NCBI GenBank assembly: GCA_036897095.1
Contig: JAYMSP010000190.1
Span: forward strand, 1-64,000
Source: Plantago elongata
Taxonomy: Eukaryota > Streptophyta > Magnoliopsida > Lamiales > Plantaginaceae
Direction of reading: 5' to 3'
Length of the DNA stretch: 64,000 nt
Part shown: positions 1 through 11,656 of the stretch, piece after piece
How the letters are laid out: each line of letters begins with the position of its first letter
Position numbering within the stretch: the stretch's first letter is position 1
Notes under the pieces: model-generated
What the model saw: the letters and a program-made list of their open reading frames with translations, nothing else
Databases searched by the model: none
Told to the model about the DNA's origin: nothing
Translations under genes and position numbers: made by a program

Positions 1-260
1 CCAACTTTTGGGCAACTTATATGAGACTGTTCATTTCTAACTTGTGGTTTGTATGAAAGATGTATGAGAAAGTCATTGATGGGCCAGTTTGAAGGCTATA
101 AATCAACATGTGTTTACTACTTTTGGTTCATAGGCTTGTTATTAATGTACTCATTTGGTAGATGCTGTAATCTAATGTTAGAACTATTAATCCAACTTTC
201 CTGAGTTGCTGTCAAATTTGTCACGTATAGCAGGCTTATCTTCATTCTTCTAGTTGGCAG

Positions 261-347
261 GCAAAGGTTCTTAGCCTTCGGAACAAGCTGACATGTTGCT
301 CTGCAGATGCTGTTCGATGCGAACTGAACTATTTTAAGCATCTATAA
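261..347 (+). CDS. Possible 3'-terminal exon of a gene that begins left of the window
   Basis: A pyrimidine-containing stretch ending in TTGGCAG at 260 is followed by 29 open codons ending in TAA at 345-347. The codons would read AKVLSLRNKL, then a Cys-rich stretch, then a CELNYFKHL-type end. The following DNA up to about 400 looks like untranslated sequence, and the next gene is convergent. I do not recognise the peptide, and no upstream exon can be confirmed inside the window. It could equally be non-coding DNA. The call rests only on the acceptor-like site and the short open frame. Confidence 0.25.
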   Translation, partial: AKVLSLRNKLTCCSADAVRCELNYFKHL

Positions 348-477
348 AGAAATCATCGTCATAGTAGAATAGAATCTAAAGTTTTTTTATTAATATTATT
401 GAAGCATGAAACTCTCAAGAGAGTTCAGTACATCAAGTCCACACCAGAACATTTTATTCATTCAGATAAACAACTGG

Positions 478-702
478 CTAAACATTGGATGGAACCTTAA
501 CAGGCTCTTTCTTGACCTCAGCTTTAACAGCCACAGCTTCTGCAGTTGCATTGTTGACAGTAGTGCGAATCTCTGGCTTCACGACGTCTTCTGCTTTGGG
601 CGTAACCGCTGTTTCTTTTTTCACAGTGACTATGCTTTCTTTCTTTGGGGCAGTGGAGCCGCATGAGCCCCTCATCGAACAACAGGTGCTTCTCCTTTCC
701 AT
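478..702 (-). CDS. Small Lys/Glu/Val-rich ORF with a Cys-containing N-terminus, unknown function
   Basis: A 74-codon ORF starts at the ATG complementary to 700-702 and ends in TAG at 478-480. The N-terminus reads MERRSTCCSMRGSCGS. The rest is low-complexity and rich in Lys, Glu, Val, Ala and Thr, with repeated VKxE-like steps, and looks disordered. There is no signal peptide or membrane segment. On the minus strand an AATAAA-like signal lies about 90 bases after the stop (near 385), which suits a short transcript. The frame stays open upstream to 861, but the inner ATG gives the more plausible start. The Cys residues do not follow the CxC pattern of plant metallothioneins. I do not recognise the family, and it could be a lineage-specific small protein or a chance ORF. 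Confidence 0.4.
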   Translation of the reverse strand: MERRSTCCSMRGSCGSTAPKKESIVTVKKETAVTPKAEDVVKPEIRTTVNNATAEAVAVKAEVKKEPVKVPSNV

Positions 703-1438
703 GTTTTGGTTGCAACAAATTCGATGATCAACAGAATGATAGGCGTTTGCGATGATTAGATTATTTTGACTGTGTAGTAAATCACACTCATGAGATTCTG
801 TATTTATTATAGACAAGTAGAGATTATTTGTATTCCATGTCCAGTGCATTTGGAATCTCAATTCTCAAGTACAAGTAACATACATGAATCAACGCATTTG
901 AAATCCATTGAATTTCTTTACAGCACAAGTTGTTCATAGTGTACCAAAACCTTGTCAACTATTCAGCCTCTGTCACACAAATATACGTTATATTATGATC
1001 GTATATATTGCCACTAGTTTTGGATAACCATCTTAATGGAAGCTCAGGTAGTCATGTTACAGAGACCAGATTGGTCGGGTTCCATATTAATCCTTTATAT
1101 AGTTTTGCCTAAAGTTTGAACCTTTAACCCAATTAAATATGCTTGGTCGATGGAACTCATACTGACTTCACTATAAACGAGAATATAAATATACTATTGT
1201 TCTAGTCCCGCCTCAAACTTAATTGGCTTAGGAAAATCGAATTTATTTTACATACAAAAGATATAAGTCTCATTTTGTATCAAATTATTTATTGTCTCAC
1301 AATAAGTGTCTTTATCATTTCATTATTTAGTGATTCAAGCAGTTGACTTACTTAATTTTGATCAACTTACATCTACAACAGATTTAAATTGAAATCAAGT
1401 TATTTATGTTAACACTTTAAAGTATGGTTGGTAATACA
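703..1438. other. AT-rich intergenic DNA
   Basis: This stretch lies upstream of the small minus-strand ORF and ends at the hAT-like insertion. No gene, repeat or clear promoter box stands out. Confidence 0.5.
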
Positions 1439-1446
1439 CTAGAAAG

Positions 1447-2258
1447 TAGGGCTGCTAATTTCATCCGCGGATACGGATATCCGCCGAATATCCGCTTTTA
1501 CGGATCGGATTGATCCGGTCCATTGACTAACGTATCGGATAACGGATAGTATTTTTTTTCTATCCGTGAAAAACGAATAAAACGGATATCCGTTATCCGT
1601 TCAAATTTTAAAATATATATTAAAATATAATATAATATGTTTATTTCTTTGTTGCCTCCAGCCCTTATTGTCAGTCTTTCAAGCAGCCCACACTTTCACT
1701 TCACGTAGCTCGTCGGTCGTCCACTTCAATCCTCATTTATCTCTTCAATTTTCAATTCTAATTACTTTCTGAGGGCCCTAGCTTATCTTTTAATTGTGAT
1801 TCTGCTCTACTCTAGTGACATATAAACTCCTCCCCGTTGGCCGCCTCCTCTTGTCTCCGATCCTCTCCTGATCTCCTTTTACCAACCCTCCACTTTCAAT
1901 GTTTTGTCTATTCAATTTGATTTCGTTTGTCTTCTGATTTGATTTTGTTTGTCTATTCAATTTGATTTTGTTTGTCTTAAGATTCGCATATGTGATTCGA
2001 TTTTATTTTTGTTTGAATTTTCATACATTTGTCAACGTATATACCTTTTGAGAGAGTATTGTTAATAACAGTGGAAGTAATGTCTACTCCAATTTTTCTT
2101 CTATCGGATGACGGATATCCGCCGAATTTATCCATTATCCGGCGGATTGATCTGTATCCAGTCCGTTCAGAATGGATTGGATAATGTATAGACCTTTTCT
2201 TCATCCGTTTGACTGGATATATGCAGATCGATTCATATTTGTCCGTTGTGCAGTCCTA
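1447..2258. mobile_element. Non-autonomous hAT-like DNA transposon (812 bp) with 8-bp target duplication
   Basis: The element starts TAGGGCTGC and ends GCAGTCCTA, so the nine terminal bases are inverted repeats with one mismatch. It is flanked on both sides by the identical 8-mer CTAGAAAG (1439-1446 and 2259-2266), the target-duplication length of hAT transposons. Both subterminal regions are packed with CGGATATCC-type palindromes and CCGCCGAAT steps, as expected of transposase-binding subterminal repeats. The middle (about 1630-1900) is C/T-rich and holds no transposase ORF, so the copy would need an enzyme supplied in trans. The perfect target duplication suggests a fairly young insertion. 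The hAT assignment rests on duplication length and end structure. Confidence 0.8.
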
Positions 2259-2266
2259 CTAGAAAG

Positions 2267-4938
2267 TCATGTAAATATTGATATTGAATAATTTTATTAT
2301 ATAAATAAGGAAAATTAAATATAGAGATTCCGTATTGTTATAATCAAAGTAGAGCCAATAATATTATTGGTTTGTTGGAAATTCAGGTGCAGCTAGCACA
2401 TGTGTGACGTGCCTACATGTCGTAGTATAATAATATTGACTAATCGTGTAACCTCTAATAAAGTTGCAACTTGCTTTACGTGCGATAGATTTCATTTCAT
2501 TTAGAAAGTCATTTCCAATAAAAATATAAGATTAATAAAATAATGCAAGTAAGCAAACACCTCACGTGGCATTTGGTGACTACAACTACAAGTCTACCTA
2601 CACATATAATATAACGTGACCACATTCACATTCCCACCAATAGTTTGTTAGTTAGTAACCTCTTACTAGCATTTCATACAAATAGTAGTATCTTGCTTCA
2701 CTTCTTCTAAAACTCCCCGAGTTTTTCATTATCTCGATACCGGAACGAGCCAGGAATTAAAACAACGTGTAATTAATCGTAAATGAAAGTTCATTTGAAA
2801 ATATACACTACTCAAACAAAAAAAAATTACAATTTAATATCACCATAAAATTCAATTTCTACAAATCAAGAGTTAAAATACTCCATAAAATTAAAATTTA
2901 ACTATAAATTGTATTATAAAAATTGAAATTTAAGTTAAATTATTTGACCAAAGTATCAATACATAAGAAAATGGAGAAAATGGATGTGGTTGGAGCATTA
3001 TGTAGCTCCCATTTAGTTTCACCCTGTCTGGATGTCCACTTTTATATATAATATACGATACATGACGTATTTTGTTAGGAAACTTTTGTTATACTAGTGA
3101 TTTCAAATCTTTCGACGTATTGGTCACTTGAGACCTACACGTAAAGAAGATAAGCATTTCATGCGATCTAGAGTATATTATTTCATTTTTTGTGATACAA
3201 CTAAATCGAATCACATTAACTCACTAAATTTTTTGAAATGAAAGAGCGATAAATGCGGACACTGTATCAGATAGTTTACTTTGGTCGATATTTAACCACA
3301 CTTAGTTGCCGTTATACCAATTCTGCAACAATTTTTTCCCATTATATCCATTTCTTCACCTTTTCAACCCTATCTAACGTTATTCTATGCATCTTACTTT
3401 GTGTTGTTAAGTTTACGCATATTTCACTTATAGTTTATATCAATTTAAACGTTAAGACTATGCATTTATATTGCATTGGACAAATATGTGGGTATTAATA
3501 TAAAATGAAATAGAATTGTTAGGAATTCTTAAGATTTTTAACGTGATCAATAGGTATACACATAAGAGGAGAAAGTGAGAAAGTAGTGCGTGGCAATGAT
3601 CCATTACATAGTGTTGTGGAGAATATTGCAGGTGAAGTGTTAGTGGTAGTAGTAGGCCACTTGTAATCTGAGTAGTAAAAGTTAATTAATCTAATTACTT
3701 TTGTAAACAAGAAGCGAAACCAAACAAAACCAAGTACTAAATTGAGTGTTATTTAAATTAGCCACCCCTTGCAATTTGCATAGTAGCATCTGCAGTTCTG
3801 TGCCCTAAAACTAATAGTCAGAATCCAATGAAGCTGGAGCTGCAATCTGCTACTTCTGCTCTACCTCGATTCCAATGCTCATCTAAAACTAAATAATTTA
3901 CGTGTAACTAAAATCTAATATTATCTAATGTTATATTTCATCCGTCTCATTAACATTAAAATATTTTTTTGTTTTAATTGTCCCATCAAATTAAAATAAT
4001 TGTTATTTTCAATTGGTACAATCAGATGAACTCAACTCCTAGTCCAGAACTGTAGCCGGCATTTCCATAAACAGGGCTGGATCCAGTCGAATAACAACCG
4101 ACTTACCGGAGAACATATTAACAGTGTGATTAGTGAAGAGGAAAGCAGAAATAGGTTATAGTGTGCAATGGTGTTGGTAGCACTGTAGCAGAGGAGTAAA
4201 AGTATTTGAGCAAGGGAGAGAACGTGCAGGGCTCCATTGGATTAGAAGTGGTCCATTCAACTTTTTCCACATTCCCATGAAAAATATGTATCGCAATCCG
4301 ATACGCTACCTAGCTAATCTTATAGAATAGTGATAACTAAAGTAAAAGAGAAGATCCGATTCTATGAGACCTAGCTAGCTAGGTCACTCACCTTTTCATG
4401 CCAATCCTTCGCTTTTCTTAATCATACTTTAATCATGTCTTTATCGATTTCACTCCCTATACAGACAAACAAATTCCGAAAAACTCATTTTCACCTATAC
4501 TTGCATTTCCCATCTTTCCCATATCAACTGATATCATCAATCTGTCTTCCAAATTACACTGATTTGCAAAAACTAATCCATTTTTCGTAATAGTAGAAAT
4601 GATAATTTAATCAATTTCTGGAGAAATTTTATATAATATACCAATAAACTTTTCTTTTCCTTCTCCATAATTATGCACATACAAAGATCATACACATAAA
4701 TCTATGTTCTCTTCAATTTAAAAATCATTTAACTCAATGTTCAGTTTTACTTAGTCATATTGTATACTATAATTCAATTCAATTTCATTCACAATTTATT
4801 TTAAAAGAATTACAGTTATAGAGAAAGAGTTTAAATTTGTAGGTGGATGAATATGGTTAATGTCTTTTTACTCTACAATAGAAATGGTTAATCTAACTTA
4901 TGATGCGTAATGAACCGAAAAAGCAAATGGAGATAAAT
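2267..4938. other. Long AT-rich gap without a recognisable gene
   Basis: Only short chance ORFs are present. A CACGTGGC G-box-like word occurs at 2573-2580 but is over 3 kb from the next gene. A piece resembling a Stowaway end (a CATCCGTCTCATTAA word near 3939) is too degraded to delimit. Nothing else is supported. Confidence 0.5.
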
Positions 4939-5095
4939 GGCTGATTGTCATAATATTTAAATCGCTCCATTTGACTTGATTAATAGTGATCTGGCCTAAA
5001 ATATACTTAAAATATTCATATTTCAATTCAATTTCAAACACAATTTCACTAAAATCCATCCAAATACCCAGTCAAATTCTATACTAATCAGCCCC
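4939..5095. mobile_element. Tourist/PIF-like MITE, GGGCTGATTGG family, copy 1
   Basis: The block runs from GGCTGATTGTCAT to CTAATCAGCCCC. Inside it carries the family's core words (a CCTAAAATATACTT step, a CAATTTCACTAAAAT step) in the opposite orientation to the copies near 12.1 and 62.7 kb. A TTAA lies just outside the right end. There is no ORF. It sits about 470 bp upstream of the TATA box of the DUF1645 gene and could have altered its promoter, though nothing shows that it did. Confidence 0.6.
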
Positions 5096-5562
5096 TTAAA
5101 ATTTAATTTACAAAACAACACAACAACTCAAATTAAACTGTGCTTCATCACTAGTTTCAATAATTATAAAAATTGAAAGCATTACCAACCAAATTAATTA
5201 CTAATACCCCCATACTTGCACCACCACTACATTTATGTCAGTAAGGTTTTTTCCAATTTAATTTAAAAATAGTTCAATACCTTTTCAGATAAATTGATTT
5301 TAGCATAATTATAATTTATAACTTATTGAAGTGTAATTTTATTCAGTTCAGTAAATTTCAGTTGAAAATAACATAGTTTAAATTTTTATTTTGTTTAATA
5401 AAAAATTATACAATTTATTTCATTTCAATTTAATTCAATTTTAATTAAAAAAGTTCAATTCAGCTCAGTTCGACGAACCCTCTAATCACTCAGAGTTTCC
5501 AATCCCAACCGTCCATCTCGAAACCATCCATCCACAGAAACCCAAGTATTAATACACCATCG

Positions 5563-5570
5563 TATAAAAT
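5563..5570 (+). promoter_or_regulatory. TATA box of the DUF1645 gene
   Basis: TATAAAAT lies 119 bases upstream of the DUF1645 start codon and is followed by a C/T- and CA-rich stretch typical of plant 5' leaders. Transcription would be expected to start roughly 30 bases downstream, near 5595, giving a leader of about 95 bases. This is inferred from position and sequence only. Confidence 0.55.
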
Positions 5571-5688
5571 CCCCTCCTTCATTTCCATTTCTCCACAATC
5601 ATCATCAACAACATAAAATAACGCTTCTCTCCATTTTTCTCCATTTCCCAACACAACAACCACCAATTCACTTCACTACTCAATTCAA

Positions 5689-6693
5689 ATGGAGGATAAT
5701 ACCCCCAAACCCTCCTTCTCCGATGATATCGACAGCTGCAGCTCCACTCCATTCGTCTCTGCTCCTTCCTCCCCCGGCCGCGAGATTATTCCGCCGCTGA
5801 TGACCGGTTTCTACTACAGCGCTCCCTCCAGTCCAATGCACTTCGTCCTCTCCACTTCTTCTCTCAAATCGCACTCCGCCGCCGGAGGTGGCGGCGTAGG
5901 CGGTGGTGGAGGTGGATGTTTCGGCGATAGTGCGTTCGAGTTCGATTTACCTTCCTCAGGCGCCGCCACGGCGGACGAACTCTTTTTCAACGGACAGATC
6001 CGGCCGATGAAGCTCTCAACGCACCTCCAGCAACCTCAGCTACTCGATCCGCTGATCGAATCGGATGAAAACGAGAATGAGACTCACCGAGGGAGAGAAA
6101 TCACGCTACGAGCCGGATCTCTTCGTCGGAGGACCAGATCCATGTCTCCGATGCGAAACTCGTTTCAGTGGGATGGAGAAAAAGGCATTGAGGATCTGGA
6201 TTTGAACTTGAACATAGACAATGAGCGAAATGCGGATGAGAATGTTAATGTGAAATCGGAGGAGGAGAATAAGGGATCGGAGGAGACGACGCCGTGTGCG
6301 TCGAGATCTTCCTCGGCCGGGAGGAACTCGAGCTCGAGGCGGTGGGTGTTTCTGAAGGAGTTGTTGTACAGGAGTAAGAGTGAAGGGAGGAATCACGAAG
6401 GGCAGCATAAGTTTTGGGGATTTTCTCCGGTGAAGGAGAAGAAGCCAATTCAACCGCTAACGAGTAGTACAACGAGCAAAGGTAAAGTGAAGAAGAATGT
6501 GGTGGGGAAAAAGTCATCGCCGTCGCCGCATGAGGTGCATTACACGACGAAGAGAGCTCAGGCGGAGGAGATGAAGAGGAGGACATTTTTGCCTTATAGG
6601 CAAGGCTTGCTTGGTTGCTTGGGGTTCAGTTCGAAAGGATATGGTGCCATGAATGGTTTTGCTCGAGCTTTGAATCCTGTGTCTTCCAGCTAA
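5689..6693 (+). CDS. DUF1645 family protein (334 aa, intronless)
   Basis: The single open frame gives a 334-residue protein with the hallmarks of the plant-specific DUF1645 family. Two SAPSSP motifs lie near residues 24-29 and 44-49, followed by a Gly-rich loop near 66-78 and an acidic FEFDLPS/ADELFFNGQIRPMKL block near 85-110. A basic RRTRSMSPMR patch follows, then a RWVFLKELLYRSKSEGR helix near 217-235, and the C-terminus is a conserved KRRTFLPYRQGLLGCLGF block. No enzymatic motif is visible; the protein is Ser-rich and probably largely disordered. In rice a DUF1645 member has been linked to stress tolerance and grain size, but the biochemical role of the family is not established. A TATA box lies 119 bases upstream of the ATG. 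The 3' part of this gene is duplicated as a broken copy about 8.1 kb downstream (14327-14800). Strand and start are secure because the frame, TATA box and family N-terminus agree. Confidence 0.9.
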   Translation: MEDNTPKPSFSDDIDSCSSTPFVSAPSSPGREIIPPLMTGFYYSAPSSPMHFVLSTSSLKSHSAAGGGGVGGGGGGCFGDSAFEFDLPSSGAATADELFFNGQIRPMKLSTHLQQPQLLDPLIESDENENETHRGREITLRAGSLRRRTRSMSPMRNSFQWDGEKGIEDLDLNLNIDNERNADENVNVKSEEENKGSEETTPCASRSSSAGRNSSSRRWVFLKELLYRSKSEGRNHEGQHKFWGFSPVKEKKPIQPLTSSTTSKGKVKKNVVGKKSSPSPHEVHYTTKRAQAEEMKRRTFLPYRQGLLGCLGFSSKGYGAMNGFARALNPVSSS

Positions 6694-9600
6694 AGAATGG
6701 TGATGGTAGTGGTTATTGGGAACGGATATCAGAACCCGTTTAATCTACTGGTTAACTTACTACCCGTAGATTTTTTAAAGGTTCGGGTTGGATTCTATCC
6801 TGTGATAGTTTTGCTGTTGTAAGTTAAAACACAGCGGTGATGGGTGGTTAAGTAGTTAATTACCGGTGGTGGTGGTGTGTATATAGTAGATTAGGTAAAT
6901 TAAAAATGATTATCTCCGGCAAGTATTTATATTTTTTATTTTAATAATCACAGTAACAATTTTCTCATGTTGATATTGTGTAGTGTGTACTACTAGTATC
7001 AATTACTGAATCAGTATGTCCATGTCATACGGTGACTCCTAGTTCAATTTAATTTTGGGTTTAGTTTCTTTGATTCTAAAATGTGTTTGATTTGTGGTAA
7101 AAAGGAAAGGTTAAAAACGAAAGCAGTGTTTCTTGGAGAAGTGAACATATTTTGGCAAGGTGATTAGGTGAATGCACAAGGTTGTCAAATAGAAACGTTA
7201 CTCGGGAACTTGCGTTTATGATGTGACACATGAGGAGGAGAATCACGGATTATTACACACTAAGGTCACTCTGTACTATTGGAGTGCATCGGTGTCCAAC
7301 TCTCATAAATTATATATTGAATCGGTATCCACCTCTTATACAAATAATATTAAAGAAAAAATAATGTAAGATTCGATATAAAATGACTATCGACACACAT
7401 GTGAGGAGGCATATTGGCATATCTTATCGAATTATTGAATATAGTTATCACGAAAAATATCATAAGCATATAGTAGAGTCCCACTCGTTATTGGTTGATA
7501 TGAGTATTTAAAGCATTAAAACCTTACTCCATCAAACCATTAATCATTTTGACTCTCTAATAAATTATGATGGTAATTTTAATTACATATGAAGCAGGAC
7601 ATTGAGATGCAAGTGGGTGCAAGAGCCAAGGAGATCTAGGGAATGTGTTTGGTTGAGAGTTGAGAAGCTGGTTTCTGAATTGGAAATGGTGAGTTGTGAA
7701 TGACATGCTTGATGCAGAATTTTTGGATCTATGCTTAACTATAGTGCTCTTCATGTGTTTCTAGTCACTTGTGCTATGACATTTTATTTATTGTACGGAA
7801 ACTTCAATCTACTGATACAATAGTCATATATACATACTTACATTATACTAGTACAATATACTGTACATTTTCCACTTTAATTTATATATACAATAATACT
7901 AGTATTATACTTTGACTTTTTAAATATATTTGCTTCAGGTTCAGCTTGTGTTGCACTTTGATAAATTACTTGGTATCTTTACGATTTTATATTAAAAGTA
8001 TCAATGAATCAAGCATAACAAAATGATGCAACATATAAATCCGTCGTTAGGGTAGTCCACTAGTTCCCACTCGACGGATTAATTGAGTCGTACGCTCCAC
8101 GGCTCCACCATTTTATCTCCGGCTGGTTATGTGATAATGGAAGAAGAGTGCAAGCTCCAAACCAGCTGTTGAATAACAGCAAGCAATACATGGATATGTG
8201 ATGTGAAGAAGAAGAAGAAGTAGAAGGACCCCATGGCCAGTTATACAGTGTCTAATAGTAATAATTGTATCGAACAAGAGCTAGCCTAACTTTTATCCCA
8301 TATAATAATGACTCCAATTTGATGTTGACTTTTATCTTGTTTACTAATTTCAGATATAAACAGGACCACACCCACATATACACTACTACTGATTTCTTAT
8401 CCAGTTATATTCTTGTGGCAAACCAATTTAATAAATTTCAATATGGATTAACAGCTAGGGTATATGGGCACTCTAAGATGTCATATTTATGGAGGAAAAA
8501 ACAAAAGAACTAGTAAGAAAACAATGGACAATTATGAGTTGGTTGCATGTTTTGAGTTGTCTATCCCAATAATTTATTTGTTGTAGTTGTAGTTGTACAC
8601 TCCACATGCAATGCAATAGAAATTACTCCCCATTAGTTGCTGGTGGACCTTGCAGTTATGCAAATTATTGTCACTCAACTACCATTTAGTCCACACATCA
8701 GAGTCATAGGGATCTGATTGGTATAGAATTCGAATTGAATTTTATTAATTTAAATGGATTGTTTTAAATGGATTGTTGTGTGTACGAAACAGGTCAGATA
8801 AAAGCCAATTTAAATTCTATAACAAACAGTCACAGAAATTTCAATGACATCTTCATCGACAACACTCTTCATGAGTCTTGAGATAGTTATATGTACTCTC
8901 ATATGTTATCTACAGTATGAAAGTCGATAATCAACATCACTTAAGCCATCATAACAATGTAAAAATGACCCAAGCTGTATAGTAAAATGTAATATACACA
9001 CATACATGTGTATATATATATATAGAAAGAAGATTATTGTGTAATGAATGTGACGTTGCATTATTATAAACCACTAGATTGATCTGCTTATCTTTGCTAA
9101 ACAATATCTTATTATTAAGTCTAAATATAAAATATCTGAAAGTGATGTTGTCTTGAATCATCATGGCCAAACTACATGCCTTTCAATAGTTTGATGATAT
9201 ACATATTAGAAAACTTTTAATATATACACAAACGCAACGTGTGTCTTTGCTTTATTATCTTTCTTTTTGGACCATTTGTAATTTATATGTGTGATTTGAT
9301 AAGTGAACAAATATTCTGTGATTAAAGTTGGAGGCAATTGGGCACTTGTGTCTCATGTTCTAAAAAGTGTAAAAACCTAGATTTGGTGCATGTAGTACTA
9401 TTCATCACTTTTTTTTTTTTTGATTTATTACTACTAAATACTCAATACTCAACCACATTTATAACCACAACAAAAATAAAGATAAGGTGGTTCTGAAAGA
9501 GACACTCTTGCACGCTTCTTTCAAATCAGATTATATATCATCATATTCTAAAAATAAGTCGGATATGGTAGATTAGTAGTTGTTGTATTTGTATGTAAGC

Positions 9601-10422
9601 TTAGCTAGGTGAAGAAGAAAATAGTCGTTATCAAGGGAACACGAGGAGATGATGTGGGAACCAAAAATAGGACACCCATGTTATATATCATCACTAGCCA
9701 ACAAATAGATATGATATCCGTACTAATGCGACAACTATGTTATAACAAACAATTTGTAATATGCATGACAAATATCATTTGACAAACACTTTTTTGGTAC
9801 CACAACTTTTGAGAGATATTGTACATGCTACAGTTTTACTTCTTTCACTTTGCAAAAATCCAGTAGCTATCGTTCGTTCACATACATCAATCCACACCTA
9901 TTTTGTTAATTCCTAGTGCTTAGTCTATAGATCGACCCTGAGTAGTTGTTCGAATTAAAAAGTCGTGTTGAGGATTCATCTTCGTCTAAACTCGAGTTTG
10001 AATGAAATCATGAAATTTATTATCAAATGAGATGAATGCGTTGAAGAATTAACATGTCGAACAGAGTATGAGCGAACTCAATCTTTATGAAATTCTGATC
10101 CAATGTTTCATTGTAATTTGGCTCGATTTTGTTCCTGACTTGTGTTAAGGAACTAGTAACTAGTACAGGAAGTCAACGAGCTCAGACTCTGAGACATCAC
10201 GTAATGTAAGAAAATGTCTGTGGAAGATCAGAAGAGCTTTAAATTTTGACTAGACATTCCGCCTTGCCCACTGACGATTTTTGAAACAGCTCATTGCTAG
10301 TTGTTTCAGTGCAATCGTACAAAGTTGCAAACATACTTGTCCATTTTTTCTTCCTCCTTTTAAATTCACAACATCCCTTCAGGACTAGTCGAGGTCCGAC
10401 ATTTTAGCTTGTTACGAATTTA
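6694..10422. other. Long intergenic stretch, no gene seen
   Basis: The 3' untranslated region of the DUF1645 gene probably ends within the first few hundred bases. Beyond it there is AT-rich DNA with a short AAG run near 8204-8220 and a T-run near 9411-9421. A fragment near 8716-8830 has end words (TGATTGGTATAGAATT) like those of the GGGCTGATTGG MITEs but cannot be delimited. No ORF of note exists on either strand. Confidence 0.5.
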
Positions 10423-10437
10423 TAATTTAAAGAAAAT

Positions 10438-10527
10438 ATTTTTTTTAAACAGTTAAAAGGATGACTCGAACTCAACCTATTAATTTGAGGTGAAACTTAT
10501 TACCGACTGAGCTGCGCTTCACTGACA
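10438..10527 (-). mobile_element. Very short tRNA-derived SINE, copy 1
   Basis: Read on the minus strand, the 90-bp unit has an A-box-like CAGCTCAGTCGGTAATA and a B-box GTTCGAGTC about 35 bases later. It ends in ATCCTTTTAACTGTTT followed by an A-run. It is flanked by a 15-base direct repeat with one mismatch (10423-10437 and 10528-10542), the mark of target-primed insertion. There is almost no tRNA-unrelated body, so the element is little more than a tRNA-like head plus poly(A). Related copies are at 11568-11656 and 54885-54974, all in the same orientation. Confidence 0.7.
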
Positions 10528-10542
10528 TAATTAAAAGAAAAT

Positions 10543-11556
10543 GTAAATTATCAATTAGAAAAACTTGTGGAAGTCCAAATTTTTGAAAAAGTCATGAGAA
10601 TCATGCAATATTGTATATAAATTGTGTGGCGTTGTGTGTACATTGTGAATTTTTATATTTTTATAAATTATGTATTATTGTAAAATAATGATTATGTAGA
10701 ATTCTCAGAACTTTTCAGATAAGATTTTCTCGTTATCAATAGGGTTTTAAGTTCATTTAAATTAGCATGTCCATACAAAAATAGTGAAATCTAGTAATTT
10801 GATGGAGTGAAAGGATTTCCCGCTAAATGTGATCTCCAAACTTGGAATAAACTGGTGGACTGGGATCTACGTTATCAAATTAAGATGGTTGAATGATTTG
10901 TAAGCTCATTAGATACTGTAGTTGCTTAGCGAGACCATGATGGGCCGGACTGTTTGGGCCTAAATATTTTGGTCATTTAATTTTCAGTTCCTGGACTTTT
11001 ATTGACATCAACTTCTCTAATTTATTTATTTTTGGAAAAGGGTATTTCATTCAACGAAATCAAAATGGAACAAGACTGTCGTCCTACCATAGTCCACAGT
11101 TAAGACTCCATCAAAGAGCTATGAAGATAAATATACCAAATAATGCAAACATAAATTACAAGTTCTATTACAAGACAGATTCATCAAATTTCTTGACCAC
11201 AAGTTTATTCACTTGTTTCCTTTGCTAGATAGCCACTTAGCTTCTCGATAGACAAAATATACTTTTGGGTTCCGGAACTGTATGGTCTAGTAGATGAGCC
11301 AATGTTAGGTGGGCTGGGAAGTAAACCTTGGGTAAAGGAGGGCATAGATTGGGCTGGAAGGCTTCATTTGGTTTAGGAGGTTTTGAGCTTCGTTTTGGGC
11401 TTGAAACCGCAAAATCAGATTTCATTTTTGGGCCTTAGAGTTGGGACTTTGGGGCTCAATTCCTAGAAATGATGGTTTAATGATGTGTAATAATATTGTA
11501 AAATGAATTAGTTCGTATAATTTGTGAAATAACGATAGCTTCATTAATTTTGACTC
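10543..11556. other. Intergenic DNA between two SINE copies
   Basis: The stretch is AT-rich with no credible coding frame. The part near 11030-11220 has the look of a retroelement 3' end (a phrase of the type TTTCATTCAACGAAATCAAA), but no domain confirms it. Confidence 0.35.
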
Positions 11557-11567
11557 TTGAAACTATT

Positions 11568-11656
11568 TTTTTTTTTTAAACGGTTAAAGGGTGACTCGAA
11601 CACATGACATATTAATTGGAATTGAAGCTACCAAGTGAGTTGCAGGTAGTTTTCTA
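11568..11656 (-). mobile_element. Very short tRNA-derived SINE, copy 2, with 11-bp target duplication
   Basis: The 89-bp unit is bounded by perfect 11-base direct repeats TTGAAACTATT (11557-11567 and 11657-11667). On the minus strand it carries a GCAACTCACTTGGTAGC A-box-like element and a GTTCGAGTC B-box, then CACCCTTTAACCGTTT and a run of about twelve A. The perfect flanking repeat and long A-run make this the youngest-looking of the three copies. A tRNA retropseudogene is the alternative, but three copies sharing the same post-B-box tail argue for a SINE family. Confidence 0.75.

Noticed and set aside
5680-6586. Open frames on the minus strand and other plus-strand frames across the DUF1645 gene
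   Set aside because: They are shadows of a GC-rich, Ser/Gly-rich coding region and show no domain, while the 334-aa plus-strand frame matches a known family.
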